Shown here one piece after another: positions 46,785 to 56,880 of a stretch of DNA of 64,000 bases; position 1 is the stretch's first letter; every line of letters begins with the position of its first letter. Below the pieces are notes generated by a model. It had not been told where the DNA came from. It did not search any database and saw only the letters and a list, made by a program, of their open reading frames with translations. Source of the stretch: Chamaea fasciata (lineage: Eukaryota > Chordata > Aves > Passeriformes > Sylviidae); NCBI GenBank assembly GCA_029207755.1, contig JARCOQ010000186.1, positions 62,001-126,000 of the forward strand, written 5' to 3'. A program made the translations under genes and the position numbers.

Positions 46785-47676
46785 AGGGGCTGCTGGCTGG
46801 ACTCCATCCACTCCCTTGACTCCTCCTTGTCTCTGCTGGAGCCCACATCCAGCAGCCAAAGCCAGCCCCTTCTCTGGCCTTTCCCCCCCTGCCCCAGGGG
46901 CTGCCAGAGCCAGGGAGGCACAGGTGACCTTGAGGCTTTGCAGGGCTCAGGCACAGCGGCTGTGCCAGAGTCAGGGCTGAGGTGTCACTCTGCGGGCTGG
47001 GGCAGAGCCCAGGCAGAAATGAGCCCTGAAGCAGCAGCTGTGCAGTGGGGGCCAGCAGGCCGGGCTGCCAAGGGAGGCTTCTGGCCATGGCCTGGAAGCA
47101 GCTGCTGCTGCCAAGGTGCCTTTGGTGCCTCAGGCTCTCCCTGGCACAGCTCCCAGCACGGCACTCTGCACTTGTGCCCGAGCCCTTCGTTGTGTTGGCT
47201 TGGCCTGGGGCTTTTCCTGCAGTGAGACCTGCCCTGGTCATGGCACAGGAAAGGCAGTTCCTCATGGAGCAGGAGGCTCTGCCTGGAATGGGCTCAAACA
47301 AGTCCAACAAGGCCCTGTTTACTTCAAAATTGCTTCCTAGAGCACTATATTCTATATAATTGTTACAGCTCCTATACTGTGGAGTAAATAACTCTCTTTT
47401 TTCTATTTGCTCTGTTGTGTAAATAAATCTTTCTGTCTAATCCTGATCAGAATCAATCATAGCTGTATTTATGGAAATATATCTGGTATTGAATCGGTAA
47501 TCCTGGGGGACAAATTGCATTGCAGTTCAATTCCACCTGTCCAGTCTTTTACACGTAAACCTTTGACAAAGTCTGGGACTAGGATTGGATCCGGCCACTC
47601 CCAGTCTCCTCTCTTAGATGGAATTTGAAAAGTCAGGCATCCTGGACGGGTTTGAGGATCCATGGTGTCTGTTGGG
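46785..47676. other. Unassigned sequence and possible older LTR remnant (right)
   Basis: 46.8-47.3 kb is GC-rich with no gene recognised. 47,313-47,676 mirrors the AT-rich flank at 22,097-22,460, with AATAAATCTTTCTGTC and U5-like sequence. Confidence 0.35.
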
Positions 47677-48394
47677 TGTCATTTCTCCACCTCATGACTC
47701 AGCAGGAGTTTCTCCAGTGAAGAAATGAAGCTTTTGCCTGAAGCTCCCACTCTGCCCATGACAGGAAGCTGTCAGAGTCTGTCCAAGGATGTGATATGCC
47801 TCACGACTGTCTCCAATGATTGAGGACTGAGACCCCAGGCTCTGAAAGCAGCCCCTGGCCTGGCTGAGGTGGAACGCTTGCCAAGTCTCGGAGGACTGGT
47901 ATGCATCTCCATGAGAACGGAGTGCAAGAACAATGGAACTGGTCACAGTGGACTGAGCCAAGGCTGCCTGTCCAAACTGGTCTGTCCGTACTGGAGGTAC
48001 GGTTTGCAGCTTGTTCCTGAGCACTCAGCCTTTACACAGCTGGTTCCTGCTTTGGCTCTGTGCCCCTTGCTTTGCTTCCCGCCTTGACCAACCTATAAAA
48101 CCTCTGGAGACCCCCGCTCACTTTTGTGATCACCCCACGGGAGAAGATCGCGTCTATAGGCATCGTCAGGCGTCGAAGACTCGACCCTCCACGTTCATAG
48201 CTATAATCCCCTTCCCCTCTTTCTCTCTCTTTCTTACTATTTTTTATTTCTCTCCCCACTATGGCATTTGTTGGCACTAAATAAAGGCGCATTTTTGATG
48301 GAGTAAACTGAGTTGTTCCCTGCTGTGTCTTTTGCACTCTGAGATCCCTAAAACAAACCATCACGAACCCCGCTTGTGTGAGCGGATCGTGACA
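47677..48394 (+). mobile_element. ERV 5' LTR (right arm)
   Basis: LTR of 718 bp with TGTCA...TGACA ends, TATA box CCTATAAAACC near 48,090 and AATAAAGG near 48,280. A CT-rich stretch precedes the polyadenylation signal. About 26 bases before the final TGACA are unlike the left copy. The sequence following (TGAAATGGGCGTCACGG) would contain the primer-binding site; the tRNA is not identified. Confidence 0.75.
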
Positions 48395-48821
48395 TGAAAT
48401 GGGCGTCACGGACAGGATCTTGATGGACAGAGGGGTTGCGGGTTTTGTATAGCTTGTAACAGGGGAAGGACCCTCGTCTCAGCCGCACCTAGCACGCCAC
48501 TTGGGTGAGCGCTGTTAGAAAGCAAGGGGGGCGAGGGAAAATTCCCGCACACTGTATACACCCAGGCGTATAGCACTCCCTCTCATCAGGATTTCACAAA
48601 AGGATCTCATTGTGCAAAAGATGGGACTGTAGTTAGTTTTTGTGTGTTTTGGGCTGCTTGGTGTCGTTGAGGAGACAACTCTTTGGAACTAAGGTGAACC
48701 TCCCAGGCAGTTTTGGTCTCCTCGCCCATTCCAGGGAAGCAAAGGGAAACACAGTTTTAGCTGTGCCTTTGGTGTAACTTGAAGCGTACCTCCCTGAGAG
48801 TGGTTTTGGTCCCTGCACAAA

Positions 48822-50394
48822 ATGAGTGAAAAAGATAAGAATGCATTTTATGCTTTGCTAGTGCAACATGGTGCTAGACATTCTCCAGACGGAGAAAGGT
48901 GGGCACGGAATAATTGGTTGTAACTTTGAAAATATTGTAGATAGAATATATTCTTTGCAACATGATGCTAGATACAAACTGGGCAGAAATAAAACCATTC
49001 TTTGCTCAGTTTTGGGGGCCTGTCTTTCGGCAGCCATAGAAACCCGTTTTGAACGGGTAAGTGAAGAAAAAGCAGTCATAGAATCCCTGCAGAATTTGGT
49101 AGAAGCTTTGCAAAAACAATTAGAACAGGAAAGAAATCAGAATTATTTGCTGCAGATTTCCCTTGCAGAAGGGCGAAGTAAAAACTTAAAATCTGCAGAT
49201 TCACCCACAGAAGGAAAAATAGAAGGAAAGGAGACATACAACATGAAACAAATACACCCTCAGAAAGAATTAGTACACATGCAAAATTGTGGGGAACACT
49301 GTTGCTCCAACTTGAGACCTCTCATCAGAACAGAATATAATTATATAAATGAAGAAGATGGTGATCCCCACATAACCACCAAAGAAATACCATACACAGC
49401 CACTGAATTAGCTAAATTAAAGACACAATACTCCCGCCTCCCTAGTGAATCAGAGACGGAGTATGTTTTCAGAGTTTCCCTCACAGGGGGCGACCAAATT
49501 AAATGAAGTGAACAAGAAGCAAGTGGCTATTGGGGACATGGAGTTTTCTTAACAACAGGAAACACACATGCTCCATGCTCCCTGACACAGCGTGCAGCTC
49601 ACTGGGCAGGGGGGTTAAACCCCCTAGAGACGGGCGACCCTCTGGCAATAGTCGGCACCTCGGACCAACTCCTAGAAAACATACACAAAGCTGCATGCTT
49701 GCAAATGATACAGGAAAGAAAATTAATCTCTGGCTGTGAGTCGCCAATGCAACAGCCTGTCAAACCTGAGATTATGACCCCTTTAATTCGAGGTTTGCCA
49801 GAGTCTCTTAAACCAACAGCAATTCTTCTTCAAAAAACAATAGCATCTATCACTCCGGTAGACAGACTTGAAAGATTTCTTGGCCATACAAGAGATCAAA
49901 CTGGTTCCACTGACTCCTCACCTTTCACAACTCCTAGCACACAATCTAACAGCAGTCATAAACTTTGGACATGGAGTGAGGTAGCAGAGGAGTTAATAAG
50001 TTACAGTAGAAAATATGGACCAGTGAAGTACTCAGAGGACAAACCAGAAAAACCCAGAGGAGTCAGGCACATTGCCTCTCCTAATGAAAAACCAGAAAAG
50101 GGAAAACAAATTTCCAGCCGGCAGCAGCTGTGGTTGCTAGGGCTGAAAAGGGGAGTTCCACGAGAAGTGATGGATAAATTGCCGTATGATAAATTGGCTA
50201 AAATAATTTCCAATTGGCCCTGTCCCAAACCTATTGTGTGGGAATCATCCAACCAACAACCCAGTGCACCTCCTCTTCCACAGGCCTTGGGCAACCAGCC
50301 ACAACATTCCCCAACACAGGTTTTAAGCAATGAGACACAGCATGCTCTCTCCCTGCTTCAGGGAAGTGAAACACACGAACCTCCTTTAAACTAG
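48822..50394 (+). pseudogene. gag: ERV gag (right)
   Basis: It starts at ATG 48,822 like the left copy. A 1-base insertion at about 48,920 shifts the frame after ~33 codons. The main coiled-coil region is then open to TGA 49,504-49,506, where the left copy has TTA. The capsid-like and C-terminal part is open as one frame to TAG 50,392-50,394. That C-terminal part is intact here and broken in the left arm. The final codons form the slippery site. Confidence 0.8.
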
Positions 50395-50455
50395 AAACTC
50401 CGTTTCTCGATAGTGAGCGAAGAAACGGAGACTGGATGTTTATGAGGAAGCTCAC
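50385..50455 (+). promoter_or_regulatory. -1 ribosomal frameshift signal, gag-pol (right)
   Basis: Slippery heptamer TTTAAAC at 50,385-50,391, phased T-TTA-AAC in the gag frame, followed by TAG (50,392-50,394). After a 6-base spacer comes stem 1, ten perfect pairs (50,398-50,407 with 50,421-50,430). Loop bases 50,413-50,418 (GTGAGC) pair with 50,450-50,455 (GCTCAC) as stem 2, giving an H-type pseudoknot with loops of about 5, 2 and 19 bases. The gag frame is at positions 1 mod 3 and pol at 0 mod 3, exactly a -1 change. Confidence 0.88.
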
Positions 50456-53400
50456 AAAGGACCCGAGAACAGGGGACATATTGATTACAGCAATAGTTGG
50501 CCCCAAACAAATATTAATAACTTTTGTTGTGGACACAGGGGCCCAAATCAGTGCATTGAAAATCACACACGCCCAAAAGTGTGGGCTTGTTCCCAGCAAA
50601 AAACGATGTTGTGTTTTAAATGCCCTAGGAACTACAGAGTCTATGAGTATGGCTCTAGTAAAACTCACACTGCCCGCAGAAGACAACCCAATAGCTGTCC
50701 AAATGATCATTGGAAACATTCCTGACAGTTTGTTAGGGATGGATATACTTGCTGGGAGACAATGGGAAGACTCAGAAGGCTTTCTCTGGTCTTTCGGAGC
50801 TCCCAGCCTTAACATCAGGCTGCTACAAACAGCTCCTTCCCTACCGCTCAGCAAAATCCCTTCTGTGAAACAATATCCTTTACCCTCTGGTGCTAAAGAT
50901 GGCATCAAGCCAGTCATTCAGGAATTGAAAGATCAAGGAGTAATTGTTAACACTCACAGCCCTTTTAACTCACCAATCTGGCCAGTTAAAAAACCCAATG
51001 GAAAGTGGAGACTGACAGTTGATTACAGACGGCTTAATGCCAACACAGACCCTCTTACAGCAGCGGTCCCAAATACAGCTGAATTAATAATATCAATTCA
51101 GGAGAAAGCTCACTCTATTACGGCAACAATAGATGTTAAAGACATGTTTTTCATGATACCCATACAACAAGAAGATATGGACCGTTTTGCCTTTACATGG
51201 GAGGGACAGCAATATACCTTCACACGTCTACCCCAAGGGTAGAGACACTCCCCCACTTTAGCCCACCATGCTTTAGCCCAAGAATTAGAAGAACTATCTA
51301 AACCTGACACTGTAGCTGTTTACCAATCCATAGATGATATTTTAGTGGGAGGGGAAGAAAAAGAAGTAGTGGAGGATGTTCAACAGAAAATAATTTCCCA
51401 CTTAGAAAGCCTTGGTTTGCAGATCCCCTCAGAAAAATACAAAAACCTTCTCAAGAAGTGAAATTTTGAGGCATCTGGTGGAAAGGAGGTATGACATGCA
51501 TCCCACCAGACACCCTAACTTCTTTAGATCAAATCAAGATGCCTGAATCTAGAAAAGAACTCCAACAAGCTCTAGGACTATTGGTATTTTGGAGAAAACA
51601 CATACCAGATTTTTCAATTATTGCCAGACCTCTTGATGATTTGTTGAGAAAGGGAGTAAAATGGGACTGGAGCCCTTCTCAGGAAGAAGCATTACAATTG
51701 TTGATTTTTGAAGCCACAGCTCATCAGGCCCTAGGCCCTATCCACCCAGCAGATCCTTTTCAGGTAGAATGGGGATTTGCTACCTCAGGATTGTCAGTAC
51801 ATATATGGCAAAGGGGTCCTGAAGGCCCAATCAGACCTGTTAGCTTCTACTCCCGTGGCTTGAAAGATGCTGAAAAAAGATTTACAACTTGGGAGAAAGG
51901 CTTATTTGTTGTTACCCAAGCTCTCATAGAAGTAGAAAAGATCACAAGAAAACAACCAATTGTGTTGAGAGGTCCCTTTAGAGTCATTAAAATAGTGATC
52001 ACAGGGACTCCACCTCCTGAAGGGGTAGCACAACGAGCCTCAGTAAGGAAATGGTATGCACAAATAGAGCATTCTAATAACATCTTTTCAATTACTGAAG
52101 GCGCTGTGAAAAATTTACCAATACAAGACACAGAGAATCTGAACAGCAGCCAAGACAAACCTGCCTCAGTTCTTAAAATAGCCCCTCCCTTCTCCCCTGA
52201 GCAAACAGCACATTCATGGTTTACTGATGCCTCAGCTAAGCGTGAAGGAAAAGTGTGGAAATACAGAGCTGTAGCTTTGCACACTTCTTCTGGAGAGCGG
52301 ATCATTACAGAAGGGGAAGGCAGTGCCCAAATTGGGGAACTTAGAGCTGTTTGGAGTGTTTTCCAGAGGGAGGCACAAAACACCTCTCTTGTCTGTATTT
52401 ACACTGACTCCTATGCTGTATATAAGGGCTGCACTGAATGGCTGCCTTTCTGGCAACAGAATGATTGGGAAGTTAACAGAATTCCAGTGTGGCAGAAAGA
52501 AAAGTGGCAAGAAATTTTACAAATTGCAAGTCAAGGGAATTTTGCTGTAGGGTGGGTAGCCTCTCACCAGACAGATGATAATCCAGCAGGAGAATGGAAT
52601 AACAGAGCTGATGAATTAGCAAAATTAAGTCCTCTGAAAAAGGATGAAATTACTGAAGATTGGGAGCACTTATTAGAATGGCTGCATGTAAAACGACAAC
52701 ACACAGGTACAAAAGATTTATCCAAGGAAGCTCATGCCCGGGCTTGGCCCGTTACCAGAGAAATGTGTAACACCTGCATTTCAGCCCGTGAGCAGCGTCG
52801 CAAACGGCTAGAAAGACATCCTTTGGAGGATGACCCACTACACTTGAGGACAGGTAAAGGCTTATGGGATGCATGGCAGGTAGATTACATGGGTCCCTTT
52901 AAGCAATCAGGAGGTAAACATTTTGTGTTAGTGGGGGTTGAGATTACATCTGGATTAGTTCAGGCCGAGGCATTTAAAAGGGCTACAGGGGAAAACACTG
53001 TTAAAGCATTGCAGATATGGTTCGGGACTTTCCCAAAACCACAGGAAATTCAATCTGATAATGGGTCACACTTTACTGCTAAAGTAGTACAGGAATGGGC
53101 AAAAGGTGAAGGGATAAAATGGACTTTTCACACTCCCTATTACCCTCAAGCTAACGTAATTGTAGAAAGGACTAATGGTCTTTTAAGACGACTTCTGAAA
53201 CCACAAGAGGGAGGCTGGGATGGCCGGTTGCATAAAGCTGTGCAAAGTGAAAATGAAAGATGGGCGGTAAATGGGTGCGCCAAAATTACTGCTTTTTGCC
53301 CAAATCCTCTGAGCTTAATCTCCTCACAAAGAGGACCAAATGATCCCGAAAATCCAGTTCATGACCCGGGACACCCTGTTTTGGTAGACCTCCCTACGGT

Positions 53401-53515
53401 GGGAGAAGTACCACTTGTGTTGAAAACTTCTCTGAATAAAGTTGCGTGGATAGCATCTGATGCCTTAGGAAAAGAACATCGGATAAATACCCGCTGGATA
53501 ATTCCATCATTTTAA
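50436..53515 (+). pseudogene. pol: ERV pol: protease-RT-RNase H-integrase (right)
   Basis: Same domain order as the left copy: retropepsin VDTGAQISAL, RT with LPQG, box SIDDIL, RNase H (FTDAS, TDSYAVY), integrase (WQVDYMGP, SDNGSHF, NVIVERTNG). The RT is cut by TAG at 51,240-51,242, directly after LPQG, where the left copy has Tyr. A 1-base loss in an A run near 51,433 and the TGA at 51,467-51,469 shared with the left arm follow. From ATG 51,491 the RNase H-integrase part is open for 674 residues and differs from the left copy at only about seven residues. Confidence 0.85.
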
Positions 53516-53607
53516 TGTTCTGCCCTTAGGTGGCAGATTTTTCTGTGTTTTGCTATTGCAGGAGAACTCTGAGGGGACACTTCAAGTGACATGAAAACAA
53601 AATAACC

Positions 53608-53928
53608 ATGTTAACATTATTAATACTTCTCTGTATCCTGCCACACTCCCATGGCCAGGAGCCAGCTGAGTGGCCGTGGTCTGAAGCCACTGTTAGATAT
53701 ACCAGTACTCAAGAATCACATCCCAGAAGTCGTCACCTGAACCTGGCAACCTCAGGGTATCATGGTGGTCCACGTGAGTGGGGATGGGATAAGAATGAAC
53801 GGGTTACAACTCTAAATGGTACAGTTGGTTTGGGGATATTTTTGTGGGCGGATGTTGGGATCGGGATTGTGTGGGGCTGGGTGGGTGGGATGTGGTTTGA
53901 TAGTAAATCAAACTTGGAGAGTTCTTGA
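53608..53928 (+). CDS. Short 3' ORF with signal-peptide-like start (ERV, right)
   Basis: Mirror of 15,843-16,163: 106 residues with an N-terminal hydrophobic leader and a second hydrophobic Gly/Trp-rich segment. Only a few residues differ (for example the ED/EA and YPS/YTS positions around residues 26-32). The frame ends at the provirus/minisatellite junction. Function unknown; possibly the start of an envelope-like gene. Confidence 0.4.
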   Translation: MLTLLILLCILPHSHGQEPAEWPWSEATVRYTSTQESHPRSRHLNLATSGYHGGPREWGWDKNERVTTLNGTVGLGIFLWADVGIGIVWGWVGGMWFDSKSNLESS

Positions 53929-53930
53929 TC

Positions 53931-54129
53931 ACATGGACTGGGATCACATGGACTGGGATTTCACAGGCTGGACCATCTGGATCAGAACCATAGAGACTGG
54001 GATCATCTGGACCGGGGTGGCCGCCTCGGAACGATGCGAACCGAGGCGGTCCCGCCCGGCCCAGGGCAACCTCCCCGTCCCTCCCAGTCCCGCCCGGGGG
54101 CGCGGCCAAAACTCCCCGCAGCGAACGCG
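53931..54129. other. Junction of ERV with GC-rich composite unit
   Basis: Short direct repeats of ATCACATGGACTGG and ATCATCTGGACC lead into CCCGCCCGGGGGCGCGGCCA. The latter block recurs at about 60,110-60,150 as the start of another composite unit. Confidence 0.5.
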
Positions 54130-54665
54130 GCGGTCCCGAAGCGATCCTGGAGCCGATCCCGGAGCGATTCCGGGTCCGATCCCGGTCCCTGTTTCGGCCT
54201 CGGTCTCAGTCTCGGTCCCGGAGCGCTCCCGGTGCTGATTCCGGTCGCGGTGCCGATCTCGATCCCGGAGCGGTGCCAGTCTCGGTGCCAGTGCCGGTTC
54301 CACTTTCAGTCCTGGTCTCAGTCTCGGTGTCGGAGCGGTGCCGGTGCCGTTTTTGGTCCCGGAGTGCTCCCAGTGCCAATCCCAGTCTTGGTCCCGGAGC
54401 GGTGCCAGTCTCGGTGCTGGTTCCGGTGCCGGTCTCGGTCTCGGTCCCGGAGCGCTCCCGGTCTGGGTTCTGGCCGCAGTCCTGGAGCAGTCCTGGTGCC
54501 GGTGCCGGTTCCGAAGCGCTCCCGGCGCCGGTCCCAGTGTCGGTGTCGGTCTCAGTCTTGGTTCCGGTACCAGTTCTGGTGCCGGTTTCGGTGTCGGTCC
54601 CACAGTGCGGGTCCCGAAGCGGTGCCGGTCTCGGTTCCGGTGTCGGTCTCGGTCTCGGTGCCGGA
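54130..54665. repeat. Hexamer minisatellite (right arm)
   Basis: Imperfect six-base repeat GGTCTC/GGTGCC/GGTCCC with interspersed GGAGCGCTCCC. Mirror of 15,112-15,645. Spurious frames in all phases. Confidence 0.85.
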
Positions 54666-54699
54666 GATTTTAGGGTCTTTTGGGTGATTTTAATCCAAA

Positions 54700-54979
54700 C
54701 CGGGCCCTTTTAGGACCGCGCGTTCCCTTGACCCCGCCCATTCCCCCTCAGAATTCCCGCCGTTTCCTTGACCCCGCCCCTTTCCCCTCCCAGTTCCCGC
54801 CCCGTCTCTGACTCCGCCTCGTTGCATTCGTTCCCCGCCCTGTCATTGGCCACGCCCCTTTGTCCCTTGGGCCCCGCCTATCTGCTGGCGCGTTCCGTCC
54901 AGCGCATGCGCAGACGACCCAGAGGTGGCTCTCCCGGGCGCCGCCATCGTTGTTCCCGGTCCCCCGAGCCGGCTCCGGC
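54700..54979 (+). promoter_or_regulatory. CpG promoter of RAB4-like relic (right arm)
   Basis: Same promoter as at 7,251-7,504: GC boxes (CCCCGCCC), an inverted CCAAT box (CATTGGCCACG, 54,844), an NRF1-type GCGCATGCGCAG (54,902-54,913), a decayed ETS site (CCCAGAGGTGG) and a decayed YY1 site (GCCGCCATCGTTG). The first part (GGACCGCGCGTTCCC...CCCGCCC) is shared with the zinc-finger promoters at 57.35 and 60.65 kb. Confidence 0.7.
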
Positions 54980-55895
54980 GTGTCCGAGACCTGCGGTGGG
55001 GGAATGGGGGTCTATAGGGGATCTATAGGGGATCCATAGGGGATCTATAGGGGTCTGAGAGGACCTGGAAGTCTCCTTAGAGGATTTGGTGGGGGATCTG
55101 CAGGAGATTTGGGGCGGTCTGTAGGGGCTTTAGGGCGGTCTGGGGATCCCTAAAGGGGGCTGGGCGGGTCTCGGGGCTCTATCGGGGTCTGGGGCTCTGT
55201 AGAGGGTCCAGCGGGGTCCGTAAAGGGGCTCCGGGCGTCCCTAAATGGGGTCTGGGTGTCTGTGGGGGATTTGGGGGGTTTCTGTGGCGTTTTGGGGGGT
55301 TGGGGGGTCTGTAGGGGATCTCTAGGGGTCAGCGGGAGCCTGTAGCGGGTCCGGAGAGGTCTGGGGGTGTCTGTGGGTCCCTGTGGGGGATTTGGGGGGT
55401 CTGGGGGGGTCTGGAGGTCCCCAGGGGGGTCTGAGGGGATATGTAGGGGCTCGATAGAGGGTCCGGGGGCGCCTGGGGGCCCCTATAGGGGATCTGGGGT
55501 TCTCTGCATGGGATGTGAGGGGGTCTGGGGGAGTCTTGGCATCTCCATAGTGGAGTTTTGGGGCCCATAAAGGAATTTTTGTGAATTTTTGGCTCTGTAC
55601 AGCTAATTCTTGGAAATTTGGGGTCCAAATTGGGCAATTTTGGGCGCTCTGTTGGGATTTTTATTTTGAATTTTGGGGCCTCTGTTAGGAATTTTGGGGA
55701 ATTTTGGAGGAATTTTGGGTCCAAACGTAGGAACTTGTGGAATTTCCTGTCCAAGCGTGGGAATTTTGGGTAATTTTGGGTCCTAACTTGGGAATTTGGG
55801 GAATTCTTTTTCCTAGATATCCTCTTCAAGTTCTCGGTGAGTGGCAGCACGGCACGGGCAAGTCCTGCCTGCTGCACAACTTCATTGAGAGCAAG
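54980..55895 (+). pseudogene. RAB4-like small GTPase pseudogene, exons 1-2
   Basis: Exon 1 (54,980-54,995) reads GTG-TCC-GAG-ACC-TGC-G before a GTGGGG donor: x-S-E-T-C-(D). After ~820 bp of G-rich intron, exon 2 begins at 55,817 behind TTTTTCCTAG. Across the splice it reads D-ILFKFSVSGS, then one base is missing, and the next frame continues GTGKSCLLHNFIESK (55,851-55,895). This is the G1/P-loop region of RAB4 GTPases, which act in endosome recycling; GS before the P-loop and ESK suggest RAB4B more than RAB4A. The splice phases match. The start codon is lost, a P-loop frameshift is present, and no further exons are seen. Exon 2 lies outside the inverted repeat. Confidence 0.8.
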
Positions 55896-56690
55896 TGTAG
55901 GAATTTCTGTGAATTTTCAAGGATTTTGGCAGTTCTAGGGGGTCGTGGGATTTTTGGGAATTTTAGAGGGATTTTTTTTCATTTTGGGGGACGTCTTGTG
56001 TATTTTGAGGGGATTTTTGAGGTATTTTTAGGACTTTTGGGGTGGTGTTTTTGCATTTTTAGAGTGTTTTCTGTTGCTGTTTGCGGGCTTTGGGGAATAA
56101 TATATTGGGAATTTTGAGAAATCTGAGGAGTTGGGGGATTTTTAGATAATTTTGGAGATTTTTTGGGGAGTTTGGGGGGTTTTTAAACTATTTCTGGACA
56201 TTTTTAGGGTTTGGGGGTTTTTTTATTTATTTTATTTTCTGGGTGATTTTTATTGGTGTTTAGGGAAATTTTTGGACTTTTTTGGAATTTGGTAAATTCT
56301 GGGTTGTCTGGGAAATTTTGGGAATATTACTGGAATTTTTGCAGGCATTTTCTGGGTTTTTTTCTTTTTTGAGCTATTTTGAGGCTTTTTGCAGTTTGTT
56401 TTTTTCTATAGTTTTCCTTTTGTATGCAGTTTTGGGGGGATTTTTTTTTTTAAATTTTTTGGGAATTCTGTGTCTCCGGGCGCTCCCCCATCCTGCGGCA
56501 TTTTGGGCAATTTTCTGTCACTCTTGGGTCATTTTTGGTCACGCTTTGGGTCATTTTCAGCCGTATTTTGTAATTTCGGTGGCATTTCTAGTCAGTTTGG
56601 GGTCATTTGGGGGCCATTTTGTGGCCATGTTCTGTCACTTTTCGGGCATTTTTGGTCTCTTCAGGGGCGTTTTTGGTGCCGTTCGAGCCA
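55896..56690. other. T/G-rich intron-like sequence
   Basis: Degenerate TTTTGGGGAATTTTGGG-type repeats with no exon recognised. It would be intron 2 of the RAB4-like relic if that gene ever continued. Confidence 0.5.
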
Positions 56691-56880
56691 TTTTTTGCCG
56701 GTCTCAGTCCCGGTCTCCGGGCGGTGCCGGTCCCGGTGCCGGTCCCGGTGCCGGTCTTGGTCCCGGAGCGCTCCCGGCGCCAATCTCGTTCTCAGTCCCC
56801 GTCCCTGGGCGGTGCCAGTCTCGGGGCTGGTTCCGCTGCCGCTCTCGGTCCCGCTCTCGGTCCCAGGCCCGGAGATTTTA
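56691..56880. repeat. Hexamer minisatellite, third locus
   Basis: Short version (~190 bp) of the GGTCCC/GGTGCC array, again ending in GGAGATTTTAGG. Confidence 0.75.

Larger units (their letters stand above)
47677..53930 (+). mobile_element. ERV-L-like provirus, right arm, 3'-truncated
   Basis: Plus-strand mirror of 15,840-22,096: LTR, leader, gag, pol and short 3' ORF, then a direct junction with GC-rich minisatellite and no 3' LTR. It has more lesions than the left copy: in gag a 1-base insertion (~48,920) and TGA (49,504), in pol TAG (51,240) and a 1-base loss (~51,433), plus the shared TGA (51,467). The gag A-run deletion of the left copy is absent here. The junction bears a 16-base direct repeat of GATCACATGGACTGG. 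Confidence 0.85.
39219..55652. repeat. Right arm of ~16.4-kb inverted repeat
   Basis: Reverse complement of 14,122-30,554; see that entry. The inner end begins GCAGTGGCAC right behind LTR copy 3. The outer end lies in intron 1 of the RAB4-like relic, whose sequence continues beyond the arm to exon 2, so the right side is the more complete version of the locus at the outer end. Confidence 0.95.

Noticed and set aside
50392..50394. Stop-codon readthrough at the gag TAG as the way to express pol
   Set aside because: gag and pol are in different frames, and a slippery heptamer immediately precedes the stop, so frameshifting explains the layout better.
53608..53928. Envelope gene
   Set aside because: Only a hydrophobic leader and one further hydrophobic segment are present. 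No envelope cleavage or cysteine motifs, and the frame ends at the junction with a minisatellite.
14122..55652. Assignment to the W chromosome or germline-restricted chromosome
   Set aside because: A palindrome and high ERV content would fit, but no sex-linked or chromosome-specific gene is in the window, so it stays a possibility only.
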